Under the pieces are notes generated by a model. It saw nothing but the letters and a program-made list of their open reading frames with translations, did not search any database and was not told the origin of the DNA. A program made the translations under genes and the position numbers. A stretch of DNA of 64,000 nt from Isoetes taiwanensis (taxonomy: Eukaryota > Streptophyta > Lycopodiopsida > Isoetales > Isoetaceae), in assembly GCA_021234155.1 (NCBI GenBank), contig JAJEKV010000005.1, positions 11,154,572-11,218,571 of the forward strand, in the 5' to 3' direction. The stretch's first letter is position 1. The number at the start of each line of letters is the position of its first letter. Below, piece after piece: positions 34,568-46,338 of the stretch.

Positions 34568-35560
34568 TGGTGAAGAAGGTTGTTAATCCGCCGGCTCAGC
34601 CAGCAATTCCAATGGATGCCATGCGCAGGGTAAGCAAAATGCACTGCCAATTTTGATGGCTTACGATGCCCTGTTAATTTGTTTTCCTTGTTTTCTTTCA
34701 GCCCAGAAGGAACGTGCCCCTAAGACCGGACCTGGCTGATTGCCGAACTGAGGAGGACTTCCATGCCTATGCGGGTGTATCAAACGAGGGTGTGCATCCC
34801 TCTCAATTTCGAACGGATGTGATATCAGCAGCAGAGTATAATGAGGTTTGGGACACCAATGGTGTAATTCCCAACAAGACATCCATCGACAAAGTAAGGC
34901 CAGAGCATGAAGAAGCTCTGATTGAACTGTTGAGCAAGATATACCCAGAAGGGTTGAAGAATAGAGAAGTAAGGAAGATGGTTTCCTTTTTATTTGCATT
35001 CAACAACTGCCAGAGGGCCAAGCAGGATCCCGAAAATTTCAAGGTTAATTGGGGCAAGAGTGGCAAGCAAAAGCGTGAGCCTATTCGAAAGCAAGGTCAA
35101 GAGTGAACCCAAAGACCAGCCGCCGGTGGAACCCAGAGCCCAAAGAAATCACAAAGAGAAAAACAAAGACCGAAAAGCACTGCGCAGAAAGGCCAGCCTC
35201 GGTGAGGGCACCGGCCAGTAAAATTAGAAGGGAGGTTGTCATTCAGAGTATCGCGAATGTGTCCAGCAACATTCTCAGCTTATGGGGAAAATATTTCCCG
35301 TCTGGAAAGCATGATCCAAGATATGCAGGAAGCCCTAAAAATGCAGCAGAGTGACCTAGTGTCTTTGAAGGAACAGGCTGCACAATCTCAGGCAAAGGGC
35401 ACCTTCTTCTCGGCTGCAGAGGGGAAGTTGAAGACCATAAAGGATAATATTGCACGCCTTCAAGCAATTTGCCGGATCCTAATGCGGGTGTCTCGCTGAG
35501 ATTCATTCTTTGGAGAGGGAGAAAGATATGGCGAATATATCTTTGAAGTCCCTACTTGAA
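34568..35560 (+). pseudogene. Spliced gene of unknown function with coiled coil, frameshifted
   Basis: Exon 1 (34568-34630) starts MVKKVVNPPAQPAIPMDAM and ends at AGG|GTAAGC. An intron with a TTTCTTTCAG acceptor (34702) leads to an exon encoding NVPLRPDLADCRTEEDFHAYA ... EHEEALIELLSKIYPEGL ... SFLFAFNNCQRAKQDP. After about 35090 the coding signal moves between frames: a Lys-rich PKEITKRKTKTEK piece, then ISRLESMIQDMQEALKMQQS, a heptad-like coiled coil (35290-35490), and HSLEREKDMANISLKSLLEM. The first two exons look intact; the rest is decayed. No named family recognised. Confidence 0.5.
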
Positions 35561-35703
35561 ATGGGGGTTGGCCAATAGATCAAACACGTGTAGAAAAGGT
35601 GGCTGCACTAAGCTGCTGAGATTGCCAACAACGAAGTCCCTCCTTGCAAAAGCCCAAAGAACACTTACGTAATGTCACCCGGTGAGGGAGATGACCAAGA
35701 GAA

Positions 35704-36216
35704 ATGATCGGTGGTCGGCATCACTCCAATACCATTAGATTGCCAATTGGAGATGAGGAGAGATGCTCCACCTGTGGTCTTGCATTCCATGATGATTACA
35801 CCCTCAGCCTGCGGATGAAATGTGGACATCATTATCACGTTAGATGCACCAGTTTGCTCATGGAAAAAGGATGCTGCCTCGAGTGCAGTGCGAGAGACCA
35901 TTCCCTCTGAGGGTTAGTGCAGGAAATAGGTAAGTTTAATACAAGAAAGCAGGAAGTGTTGCATGCTGGAACATCTCACAAAACCGAGAAGAAGATAATT
36001 GATGTTGATGAGCATATAGCCACGACTCCTGATAGCAGTAGGAAAAGGAAACAGGTCAACACACCAAAAAGTAAAAGGACCCCAGGATCAGCCAAGCACA
36101 AGTCCACAAGGGTTCATACTCCACAGCCAAGACATGGGAAAAAAGGTACATGCATGTTTTCAGGCTCTCATTTTGAATTGGCAGCATTAGAAGGTGCTGT
36201 AGACATTGGACAGTAA
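35704..36216 (+). pseudogene. RING-like zinc finger followed by basic region
   Basis: 35704-35910 encodes CSTCGLAFHDDY ... MKCGHHYHVRCTSLL ... CCLEC, that is C-x2-C-x14-C-x-H-x2-H-x2-C-x10-C-x2-C, the cross-brace of a RING-type E3 ubiquitin ligase domain. After TGA, 35917-36216 gives a second open piece with KIIDVDEHIATTP and basic RKRKQVNTPKSKRTPGS (NLS-like). These probably belonged to one nuclear protein along with the coiled coil upstream. Whether a splice event bypasses the TGA cannot be seen. Confidence 0.5.
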
Positions 36217-36417
36217 ACTACCGCCAGTCTTGACTGCACCGCAAAGACTGGCAAAGACAGTCTTCGGAGACACCAAAGCATCTGAGAATCCAAGGGAGAT
36301 TCAAGTAGTACTGATGGTGCCAACAATTATATTATAGTTCCAAATTCTGCAGCTGCCTCTACAAAGGCCTCCTCTAACACTGTTGCTGCAGGGAAGGAAA
36401 ACGATGGCGAAGATGTC

Positions 36418-37970
36418 GGCAATCAGGTTCAGACAGTCGTTAAGCAGGTGAGCAGGTTGACACGGTCAAGGGCCAGGAAGGTTGTGGAAGAAGAAAGTGA
36501 GGGTGAGTCAGAAAATGACCTTGATGAGGATGTCCCTATAGAATTAGCATTTGGAAAAAAAAAAAACAAGGCTAATGTAATTTTGCCTTATGTATTTCAG
36601 GCAGGCAAATCTTGATTTTGCAAGACAACCCTAAACCATCAGCCAAAAGGTTTTTGTTCAAACAATTAATATATTTGATCCCTGTTTTATTCCATCTTTA
36701 ATGTGCAAATTTTGGTTTGGATTATTCATTCAACTTAGGCTTCTGTAAAAACTTGTCTGCAGAAAAAGAAGGCAGCCAATGGTTATACTTAGTGAATCTA
36801 ATGAAGAAGACAATACTGAGAAAAAAGAAGTGCCAAAGACAAACTCTAACATACAAAAAAGGTGCCTGTTATCTGTTACATTTGAGAATGTGTATTCTCT
36901 ACAAATTTCAGTTGTTAATGGAGCTCATCCTTGCATGCGTGAGAACAAGAAGGTCGCGGAATGAAGAAACCGAGGACAAAAAACCTTTGCCAAAGGGTTC
37001 TTGATAGCCGAAACACCCATACATTGGGGCGTGGAGATACTAATAAGGATGTATCGACTATGGCTATCAGCACTCTCCATCATCGGTAGCAAAGATAAAG
37101 CGTAGAGTCCCAGGTCGCAAAGAATGTCCAAAGCACCTCCGATAGCACTTCCCGCCAGAGTCCAAAGACACATCGCAAAGACGCACAAAGCACGATGCAA
37201 AGACACATCGACAGTGGTTGAAAACGTCGAGGGATGGACACCCAGACGGAAGTGCATGGTGCTTGACATAAATGGTGTACTGGCACAGACACAACAGAGG
37301 AGAATGAATGGGAAAATCTTGCCTCCACCACAAACGAAGCATGTTGTAAAAGAAACTGCAAGTAAGTACCTCATTTGCGCACGTGGTATCATGAGTTTGT
37401 GGAGTGGGCACTGCAGAGGTTTGATATTGTGATTTGGAGTGCTTCTCTACTTCGGAATACAAGAGATATGGTGGATGCATTGTTCCCTGATTTGCAGATC
37501 AGATTCTTGAAGGTATATGGTCAAGAGCATTGCTATGCATGCGAGCATCCAACCAGCACAGAAAAGCACTTTTTTTCAAGGAGTTGAAGGTTGTACTTGA
37601 GGATTTTCCTCAATATCATGGTATGATTTTTTTGGTTGATAACAACCTACACAAAGGGTTTCTAAACCCTGCACACACAACCGTTCCTGTTATGCCTTTC
37701 AAGGGGCAAGAAGAGGACAACTTTTTGCAGAAGTTTGTGTGTCCAGCTTTGGAATACTTGTCTTCTCATACAGTACAGGAAACTATCTCACAAATTGACA
37801 TCTCTGATGCATGGTTGGACAAGGAGACAGTTGCAGTGCTGGATTACTGCCTCAACAACTATCTTGTCTCGGCTTACTATATCCTCAATGCTCCATTAGA
37901 AGTACAAAGGCAGCTGCTGGGCACCCTTCCTGGCGAGGAGCATGACTCTGAAGACTTCGATGACTCATGA
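36418..37970 (+). pseudogene. FCP1/NIF-type phosphatase-like gene, frameshifted
   Basis: Acidic and basic low-complexity exons (SRLTRSRARKVVEEESEGES near 36455) precede an FCP1-homology domain. KCMVLDINGVLAQ (about 37240-37280) is motif I with Asn in place of the second Asp. Then HEFVEWALQRFDIVIWSAS and NTRDMVDALFPD (37387-37480), HPTSTEKHFF (about 37545), FKELKVVLEDFPQYHGMIFLVDN (37577-37640), NPAHTTVPVMPF and an acidic C-terminus ending TGA at 37968-37970. Frames change near 37375 and at a T-homopolymer at 37569-37575. FCP1/SCP enzymes dephosphorylate proteins such as the RNA polymerase II C-terminal domain. The D-x-N variant resembles plant HAD proteins with DVNG-type motifs. As read, it is broken. 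Confidence 0.7.
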
Positions 37971-38242
37971 AGTAACCATTGTACACTACTTTTTTGTAAT
38001 ATATATGTATGATTACTTTGGCTTATCTTGAGTGTTGAGTGATCTTGAGTGATCTGTAATAAATATCAACTCTCCAATACTACAAGCATTGTTTCCAATA
38101 CTAAAATACTCCAATACAGCAGTCCAATACTACAAACATTGTCTCACAAGCATTGTCTCCAATACAATGATCAAAATTTGAGACAAGTACACAAGTAACT
38201 ACAAACCTGTTACAATGATAAAACAACTAGGTCAAAGCATAT
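37971..38242. other. Gap between two convergent genes
   Basis: Short AT-rich spacer with repeated TCCAATACTA words (38073-38165). Probably holds the two facing polyadenylation regions. Confidence 0.5.
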
Positions 38243-41200
38243 TCAACCTTCATATGGCAGACTGTCAAGGATCATCTGGTGAGTAGCCTGTTCAAGGGAA
38301 AATCTGTTGGTGCCAGGAATCTGATTCATCTCAAACTTGATAGTTGATACGTGATGACTGTACTGGAAAGTCAGGCCTTTGTCTTCAAGTAGCTTCCAAC
38401 TACCATCCGGTTTGGACAAAGATAGTACAAACCAGCCAACACATGTTCATCCACATTGAAGGTCGACCCAGCTATCCTTGACAATTACGTCAAGGATATG
38501 CCTCGGCTTAACACATTTGACCACATAGAAATCTGCATTCTCCTGATTTCCCTCCTCGGCTACAACAGCAAAGTTATCACCTTTCTCTACGTTTCCACTA
38601 AGCCATTCTCCATCACCTTCAAAAAATGCCTCATCGATTTCGTCTCTAACACCTTCACCAGTAGACTTATCTGGCTTTAGTGTAACATATTTCCAATTCT
38701 TCAACCTGTGCTTGTTCACACAAGATGACCAGTTTCCTTTCAAGCGGTTAGCCGAAATAACTTAAACCTCTATGAGCCACCCTTGTGCTTGATTTGGCCA
38801 AGTATGTCGGGATCTTTGTGTATTTGCTTGGTCCCTTCCACTCGCACGCGATCCGGTGGTGCGTCTGTCAACATCATCCTTTCCAATTACCCGAAGTACG
38901 CAGGGAGACAACAAGTATTGCAGCTCACAGACAAAGATAATACAAAGACTACTCATCACATTACGCCAGTTCCACAGACAAAGACTTAAAGCGGATGAAA
39001 GCACTATTCAAAGACATTACATAGTGAGTATACGCAAAGCACTACTCAACGAATCTGGCGGATGAAAGCATAATACCTTTTGATGTCCCCCGTTGTTGGT
39101 ACCTTCATTCCAATGAGTTGCGAACCACTGGGCATCAGCTGAGCACCCTAAATCTCACCCCATCATACTTGAGTCGCTCTCTAGTGAATGCCCCTTTAAG
39201 GACTGCCCCTTGCCCATCGTGCTCTCCCTTACCATGGGCCGTCCCAAAGAAATTCCATACTATTTCCTTCCCTAGCTCATGGTGATATCTTGGTAGGAAA
39301 TAGAATGGCAAGGCGATTTGAATTGGCTAGAACAACCACTTGACCAAACTATATGCCCGGAGAAATTTACACCATTTGATACAAGCCATGAATTGTGCTT
39401 TCTAAGACAGTGCTGCACAAAAAGAGTGTCATGAAGCTTGTCATCACTCAAGTAAAATGGGTTTCCTTCAATAGCTTTTCGATCCCAGAACCGATGTCCA
39501 TCCTATCGTGATGTGGGACGAGAATTGGTTATCGGTCATTGTGCCAATGCCGGGCTTTGAACCTCCCTTTGTATTTTTTATCTTTGTAATTTCTCGCAAA
39601 ATCAATTCTGTAAACAATGGTGCCATCTTGGATATTGTCCGGGCAACTCTTGAATTGCATGGCCCGCCATCTAGCCCCTCAGAATTGTGTGGCACGAATA
39701 TCTTCAATGTGGAACACAGATATGAAATGAAATCCTTCACTGCCGTTCTCTTGTAAGACAATCTAAGGACTGGCTTTGGTCCTTTCTTTTTTTTCCCCTT
39801 GCCATTTGAGGTCTTGTCTTGTGCTGCAGCTTCAGACTGTGTCCCACCAACTTCCTTGGATTTCTTACTTTTGTTTCCCTTCTTCTCAACTTGTGCTGCA
39901 GCTTCAGGCTGTGTCCCACCAGCTACCTTGGATTTCTTACTTTTGTTTCCATTCTTCTCAACTTGTGCTGCAGCTTCAGGCTGTGTCCCACCAGCACCCT
40001 TGGATTTCTTACTTTTGTTTCCCTTCTTGGTGGCATTGGCTCTTTTCTTTCTGCTGCCACCTGGCACCTCCTTGGTAACGCAGTCTGCAACTCCACCAGC
40101 TTCTTGTGTCTCCACTGGAATCTGTAACAAGGTATGTAGCAAGTTGAAAGCACAAAAGCAGTATTCAGTGGATGACAGCATATATCAGCATGTTTCAGCA
40201 TGCAATAAAGAGAGTATTACCTTTTCAAACGTCTTCCATTCAAGCAAGAACTCACGATTCTCTCTTTCTCTTGGACATATAGGAAGACTTTTTTATGCCA
40301 CACCGCCGACATGTTCCGCATCAAGCGGTCATGTTTATACCATTCTTCACCCTCGCTCTTTGTTGCAAAACCACGACCCTCGAGGAGCTCATTTGGTTGA
40401 GTCATACATTATGTTGGCTGGCCGACACTTCTCACCCAGTCCACAGACCTCGCGGTGCACTTGCACTCTTCACCATGAAATCCGGGCCACGACCTTAATG
40501 CATTGGGGCTACCCGGCATACTCCAACTTCTATATGGTATATACAACAACATGTTTCCCTTTTCGATACTTTCTTTTACATAAATAGGCTTCAACTTCTC
40601 GAAAAGCCTTTAAGCAAACAGAGTGTTCGGGATGTGCCTTTTTGTATTGTTGAAATATTTTGCGCATCCGAATGGTGGCCGTTGGTTAAAAATATTTATG
40701 CAATAATAGCAAAAAAAAAAAAATTGTATGGAAACTTATACTGTGTGACCTCCATAAGGTGCAAGGGATAAGAAATTGAAGCTTGACTCTCCAACGGTGT
40801 TCACAACATCTTTCTTGCAAGGAGAGACTCGTTATTTTGTTTCCAATTACGTTATGCTTTGCTTGCAAAGGGTGAGAGAATCGCACCTCAACCCCTTTGG
40901 AAGCAAGACCACGGACCATTTCCAAGGGCTGGCTTCCGATTTTCTTAATGCAAAGAGTTGCAATTGTTGACCTCATGCAACCTATCATAAGAAATATTGC
41001 ACATTAATCAATGAACATATCCCAGCCAGCATCACTCTACAGATACAAGCACTTAAAAGCATGAAGAAGCACAGGCATGAAAGCAAGAATTAGATGTATC
41101 TAACAGCCCTGCCATAGTGGAATTGCATCTCGATTTTGTGGAAGAAGCCATCATCCGATGTGTCGAGGTTCGGCTCTCCAAATATCATGGTTCCTTTGCC

Positions 41201-41650
41201 TCTTTGTGGCTGCCATTGTCTGTTTCAAGTTGTTGAGCGGCACCCATTTGCCTTGCACTCCTTTGGATTTGGCAAAATTCCAGGTTCTGAGATTTCCATT
41301 TCGTGGTGATGAACCACTCTCTTCATCACATCGGCCTTGAGTTCGGGTGAATGCTTTTTGGTGAGCTTGTTGAAGTAATCAACTACAAGCTTGGCTATTT
41401 CTTGCCTGCGTCTCGTGCTCAGATCCTCCCGTTCAACCGCTGCTTTCCTCATCTTATTCCATAATCTGTATTCTCTCTTTCTCTCTGCATCCAATTTCTT
41501 GTAAATTGCAGAGGAAACTAGATCTTCACGCGATTTCCTGTGTTGCATTGACATCCAACAAATCTGGAATACTGTATTGGAATTCATCAGGCCGAAAGTC
41601 CAATGCTAAATGTGTGATTGCCTCCAGGCCGGTATCAGGGAGCGCCATGA
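38243..41650 (-). pseudogene. Multi-exon Lys-rich protein gene of unknown function
   Basis: Minus-strand pieces in order: a start region MALPDTGLEAITHLALDF (41650 down), KKLDAERKREYRLWNKMRKA with KLVVDYFNKLTKKHSPELK (41500-41320), GFATKSEGEEWYKHDRLM (about 40370-40310), then EFLLEWKTFEK ending at a GT donor (exon edge 40221). A 99-bp intron (40220-40122) leads to an exon (40121-39468) with three tandem 24-aa repeats of the form GNKSKKSK-x3-GGTQPEAAAQ, then KKKKGPKP and a conserved-looking tail. The last pieces (38743-38447 and 38400-38243) end in QIPGTNRFSLEQATHQMIL and TGA at 38245-38243. Frames break in places. Probably nuclear (basic); no domain recognised. Confidence 0.5.
39835..40030 (-). 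repeat. 72-bp in-frame coding repeat, three units
   Basis: A 72-bp unit, 24 codons, is repeated three times inside the Lys-rich gene. It encodes alternating Lys/Ser and Ala/Gln/Glu tracts. The frame is kept because 72 is a multiple of three. Confidence 0.85.
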
Positions 41651-41931
41651 AATTCCTGAGAGAGGGAGAATAAGTGAATTGGAGGGAGAATTTTCGCGGA
41701 CCATGAGGTCGTGGTAGTTCTGGGCTCGATCGAATTTGCAACGTACTACCACTCGCGCGAAAATCCAGCCAAAATCCCACAATCATTTTCCTAACGGTTC
41801 GTTGGTGAGGTGGACGTGCGAGTACATGAAGGGCGTCAAAAATATGACGGGCAGTTACGCCCACCAGCACCCAAATTAAGCAAAAGCAGGGGTGCTTTAA
41901 GCGAGCTAAAACCCTGCTATAAGCATGCTAC

Positions 41932-41955
41932 AAGCATGCGTCCGGACGCATGCTT
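41932..41955. repeat. 24-bp perfect palindrome
   Basis: AAGCATGCGTCC followed by its exact reverse complement, directly inside the right inverted repeat of the 7.7-kb segment. Confidence 0.9.
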
Positions 41956-41982
41956 TTGATACCCACCAGCATACTTTTACCC

Positions 41983-42123
41983 AGGGCGTCCATGAGCATC
42001 TCGGCGTAGTCCTCTGCCTGCTCATAATCTAGTCGCAACTGAGGATGGCGAGGGGCTGGCATAATGGGGGTTCTGGAGGCTTGCCAAACCAGGTCCAAAT
42101 AAAGTGGGAGGTGATCTGAGTCG
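41983..42123 (-). mobile_element. LINE, 5' part of the split copy (endonuclease end)
   Basis: The minus strand from 42125 encodes FDSDHLPLYLDLVW, the SDH signature closing the apurinic-type endonuclease domain of LINE ORF2, then LRLDYEQAEDYAEMLMDAL up to the inverted repeat. Together with 31677-34254 it forms one 2.7-kb 5'-truncated LINE. Confidence 0.82.
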
Positions 42124-42330
42124 AAGAGAGGATGCAAGTTGCAACATAGTTGCCCTATTATTTTGTATAAGCAGCAAGACAGTATTATTTTGTAAAACTA
42201 ATACAAGTTACAACAAGAACTTGTTTATGATCTCTTTCCGATTCACCACCCAACCACCAAATCAACCCAACTCAACCCAACCCAACCCAGTGTGCAATAA
42301 GGCAACCAACAGTTGAGCCAAAGCAGAATG
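42124..42330. repeat. Repeat X, right half
   Basis: Continues repeat X from AGAGGATGCAAGTTGC through TAAAACTAATACAAGTTACAAC to the CAACC-rich tract and CAATAAGGCAACC. Matches 43384-43625 and 45725-45910. Confidence 0.88.
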
Positions 42331-43269
42331 CATACAAAAAGCCATATGCGCTTGCAAAATGTATGCCTTGAAGATCAGAGCTTCTATTTATTGGCCGGCC
42401 GCCATAGCCCTGTTTGCCCCTTTTGCTAAAGCTCTGAAAAATAGTACTGCTCTTGTGAAGACCCGTAGACAGAATGCTAGCATCTTTTGCCGTAGCCATG
42501 CTTTGCCTTACTACATCTTATGCCATGCCGCGCCACATCAAAGTTTGCTTCTCGTCAGAGAAGGTAAAAGGAGTGCCGTGATCAGGATATGGAGCACAAA
42601 AGTCCGTGCTCTGCTTATTTAGGAAAAACTAGTCAAGCCAGCTCACCATATTGAAACATGTATATGCAGGCATAAACTCATCTATACGAGCGAATCATAA
42701 TTATCCTCCCTTGGTTGAGCTAGACCATAGGAAAAATATAAGAAAGTAGCCTTAATTTATGATGTTAGGAAGAAAAAATCAAAGCCACGGATTTGCCTCT
42801 TGAATTTTTCTGCCACAGATTTACTTTGAGATCTGCCTGGGAATGTTATGGAGTTGCCCTTCATAAATGGAAATAAACATCAGGTTACTATTTGAGCGTA
42901 CACTCAAACCATATATCCCAAATTTTTCCCATTGTAAATCAATGGTCCAAATGCAAATTCAAAAAAACCATGTTACTCAGCCTATACAGCACGTCCTCAT
43001 AAGGACCATGGACTTAAACATGACAAAATAAACATCCCATTCTAGGAATATTTGAAAACATAAATACGTCCAATTCTCCAATTACTAACAATAGCCATGG
43101 ACCTAACTTCAACTTTACAAAGGTCATAATATATGGAAATAAAAGGCATTGCCTTTAAGAGAAGCTTAACACTTAACTAACCAGTAGCATACACACTAGG
43201 AACAATGCTAGTTAGGAGATTCCCACAAGCTGCCTGCATATATATATATAAATAAAAAAAAATAAAAAT
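42331..43269. other. Intergenic, no gene recognised
   Basis: AT-rich; no coherent frame or repeat besides an AT-microsatellite and AAAAATAAAAA tract near 43237-43280. Confidence 0.45.
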
Positions 43270-43279
43270 AAAAATAAAA

Positions 43280-44976
43280 AACAGAGAAGGTGTCCAGGTA
43301 CAATGGATTGCCCCTACATAGTCGGAAGACAGCTAATTCCCAAACTATAGCCTTGCTTGAATGATCTTACCAATCGAAAGTAAGAGAGGATGCAAGTTGC
43401 AACATAGTTGCCCTATTATTTTGTATAAGCAGCAAGACATTCTTGTAAAACTAATACAAGTTACAACAAGAACTTGTTTATAATCTCTTTCCGATTCACC
43501 ACCCAACCACCCAACCAACCACCAAACCAACCCAACCCAACCCAACCCAACTCAACCCAACCCAACCCAGTGTTGCAAAACTAAGATTTTGACAATTTAC
43601 AATAAGGCAACCAACAGTTGAGCCAAACAAAAGAACAAAGGCAAGTATCAACTAACATGAATCACTGGCTAAAAGCAGTCACACTGGAAGAGGACTCCAA
43701 GGTAATAAAGAGCGGCTAAAATTCGCCAAATGGCGATTTTTTAGACCTTTAGTCAAATTTCATGGCTAAAGTTTATAAAGGCAATTTTTTTAGAAAAAGC
43801 ATAATTTAGCCACTCCAAAAAGGGGGTAAATTCTGAACGCTTAGAGTTTAGCCAAGATTGTTTGCTGCATGGTGTACTGAATCGCCTTCTATAAAGTTGA
43901 TTAGGAGAACCCTGATCAATTCAAATAGCCATGCCAATTCTATTCATGGACTCTTTCATTTAGGAATTGCCATTAGCTACCTCAATCATATTTTGAATTT
44001 GTATCTATAAGTTGTTTAGGTTAAATGCTATGAAGAATGTTACATGATGTGCATTTTAAGCTTTAAATAGTAGCGATCTCTTCTTGCAATTGTTGACCCT
44101 AAAGGGCTTCATCACCAAATTCACCATTTGGATGCATTTAACCCCAACGTAAACATGCATGTTCCTTCAAACGATATTGTTTGTTCCTTATGAATTATAC
44201 TTTGAACAACTTTGTTATCATTTTGTAAAAGAAGCATATTGAATCAATGTAATTCACTTACTAATCAGTGCTTAAAGTTTGAAGTTAAATAGTTGCACTT
44301 TAGCTGGGGACCAAGAAAAATTCGCCAACATCAGAGTTTCATGTCATATAAATTTTACATTTTAGCCAAATGGGAAGATAATTAAAGGGCTTTATTTTAT
44401 CAAATTTCGCCAAGAAAAAACTCTAAGAACTTTTGTTTTTCATAGGTTTAGCCAACCTGAATTTGAATAGAAAAATGTTTAGGGCCGTTAAAATTTACCC
44501 TGGAGGACTCCTTGTCTGATGCTTCTCCTCCCTTAAACAATCAGTGGCTCTTTCTCCTGTAAATTTTGGTCGGGCCCTACTTTTACTGTAATCGACTCTA
44601 CTCCCGTTTTGGAACAAGTTGTAACTCCCTTTGTCTTTTGGTTTCAGGCCTTTGCCAACATCGTCAAAGGCTTTGTAGGGCATTAGTACTCGCTTGGCCC
44701 AACAATGGCGCCTCCAAACCCATCCATATCCTAATCCCTCATTCTTGACTTGGTCTTTAAAACGGTGATCATGCTAGCTTGAACCATGTTTGAATTGAGG
44801 TTGTTCCTTAACTTGGGTAGGGCAAGGTAAATTTTCATCCTAGAAGGTGTTACTAAGTGTATTTAAAAGAGAAAACTTAAAGTTGATACAGCTTTGTTTA
44901 ATCCCTAAAGCTTGTAAACCCTAAAGCCTAAGTATATAATAAACCCTAAACTCTAAATACCTACCCTAACTTCTGT
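43280..44976. repeat. Large direct repeat, copy 1 (X plus downstream unit)
   Basis: Contains X (43290-43625) with a CAACC-rich tract (43501-43570), about 930 bp of unique AT-rich DNA, then 44556-44976 (GTAAATTTTGGTCGGGCCC ... ACCTACCCTAAC), which is about 95% identical to 45912-46338. The segment ends in degenerate CCCTAAA-like words. Confidence 0.85.
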
Positions 44977-45050
44977 AGACTCTGGTAGCTTCTGGTAGAC
45001 AGTAGACTCTGGTAGCTTCTGGTAGACAATAGACTCTGGTAGCTTCTGTA
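44977..45050. repeat. 27-bp tandem repeat, 2.7 copies
   Basis: Units of AGACTCTGGTAGCTTCTGGT plus a short spacer, immediately after direct-repeat copy 1 and absent after copy 2. Confidence 0.85.
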
Positions 45051-45327
45051 GCAACTCTTGCAGTTAGATAACTTCTTTGCATATTAGATAGCTTCTTTAC
45101 TATTAGAACTGAAGATCAATGTGTGTTTTCCTCCTAAGCAACGCTATGTCTAATCTCCAGCTCCTTTCATGTTCCCTGATTGTTTTACTTGGAAGCCTTT
45201 TGTCCCGCTGCAATACATTGTTCAATGTCTAAATGCTGATACTAATACAAACAAAAGAAGTCTTGTTGCTCATTGACAGAAACTTCAAAAGGCAAGTTTA
45301 TAGAGCAATAGAACTTGGTATATGGCT

Positions 45328-45590
45328 CTGTATAACACAAATATGGTTCTATATAATGTGCATTATACACTTGTTGGATGATCGCCAATTGTGCCCAACT
45401 TTGTTTGGCACCTCCAAGCACATTAGCAGCAAATAACACACACACGTTTTTCTGTTATTATTTAATAGAAATCATTTTGATAGTCCTAGTGCCTTCGCTT
45501 ATACTTAAGACATGAGCTTCAATTCAAACTTTAATTTATTAACCATTAGGATAGCTTCCAAATACGTTCACTAGGATAATTTGTGTTTTC

Positions 45591-45624
<34 letters not shown>

Positions 45625-46338
45625 CAGAGAAGGTGTCCAGGTACAATGGATTGGCCCTACGTAGTCGAAAGACAGCTAATTCCCAAACTATAGCCTTGCT
45701 TGAATGATCTTATCAATCAAAAGTAAGAGAGGATGCAAGTTGCAACATAGTTGCCCTATTATTTTGTATAAGCAGCAAGACATTCTTGTAAAACTAATAC
45801 AAGTTACAACAAGAACTTGTTTATAATCTCTTTCCGATTCACCACCCAACCACCCAACCAACCACCAAACCAACCCAATCCAACCCAACTCAACCCAACC
45901 CAACCCAGTGTTGTAAATTTTGGTCGGGCCCTACTTTTACTGTAACCGACTCTACTCCCTTTTTGGAACAAGTTGTAACTCCCTTCGTCTTTTGGTTTCA
46001 GGCCTTTGCCAACATCGTCAAAGGCTTTGTCCCTACATTTTTTACAATGTAGGGCATTAGTACTCGCTTGGCCCAACAATGGCGCCTCCAAACCCATCCA
46101 TATCCTAATCCCTCATTCTTGACTTGGTCTTCAAACGGTGATCATGCTAGGTTGAACCATGTATGAATTGAGGTTGTTAACTTGGGTAGGGCAAGGTAAA
46201 TTTTCATCCTAGAAGGTGTTACTAAGTGTATTTAAAAGAGAAAACTTAAAGTTGATACAGCTTTGTTTAATCCCTAAAGCTTGTAAAACCTAAAGCCTAA
46301 GTATATAATAAACCCTAAACTCTAAACACCTACCCTAA
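45328..46338. repeat. Large direct repeat, copy 2
   Basis: X copy B with an A(26+) tract (45591-45619), the CAACC-rich tract (45841-45908), joined directly to the GTAAATTTTGGTCGGG unit. Relative to copy 1, about 985 bp between these two parts is missing; the right half at 42.3 kb retains the start of the missing part, so copy 2 carries a deletion. Confidence 0.85.

Larger units (their letters stand above)
34255..41982. mobile_element. 7.7-kb segment with inverted terminal repeats, inserted in a LINE
   Basis: The left end 34255-34283 (GGGTGAAAGTATC...) and the right end 41955-41982 are inverted copies (about 25 of 29 positions match; GGTGGGTATCAAA is perfect). A second inverted 8-mer, GGGCGTAA, lies inside each end (34382 and 41855-41862), and a 24-bp perfect palindrome at 41932-41955 abuts the right end. 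LINE coding sequence resumes on both outer sides. Inside are two multi-exon gene sets pointing at each other. No clear TSD was found, and no transposase was recognised. Either a large cargo-bearing DNA transposon or a gene-bearing insertion. Confidence 0.6.

Noticed and set aside
39799-40587. 262-codon plus-strand open frame
   Set aside because: Complement of the Lys-rich minus-strand exons; its apparent repeat is the 72-bp coding repeat read backwards. The minus strand has splice sites and sensible composition.
34382-41862. GGGCGTAA inner inverted repeat as the true element boundary
   Set aside because: Only 8 bp, no TSD at its edges, and the longer 29-bp repeats further out coincide with the LINE breakpoints.
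43501-43570. Interstitial telomere (AACCC-rich tract)
   Set aside because: The unit is CAACC rather than the plant telomeric CCCTAAA, and it belongs to dispersed repeat X. The CCCTAAA-like words at 44938 are too degenerate to count.
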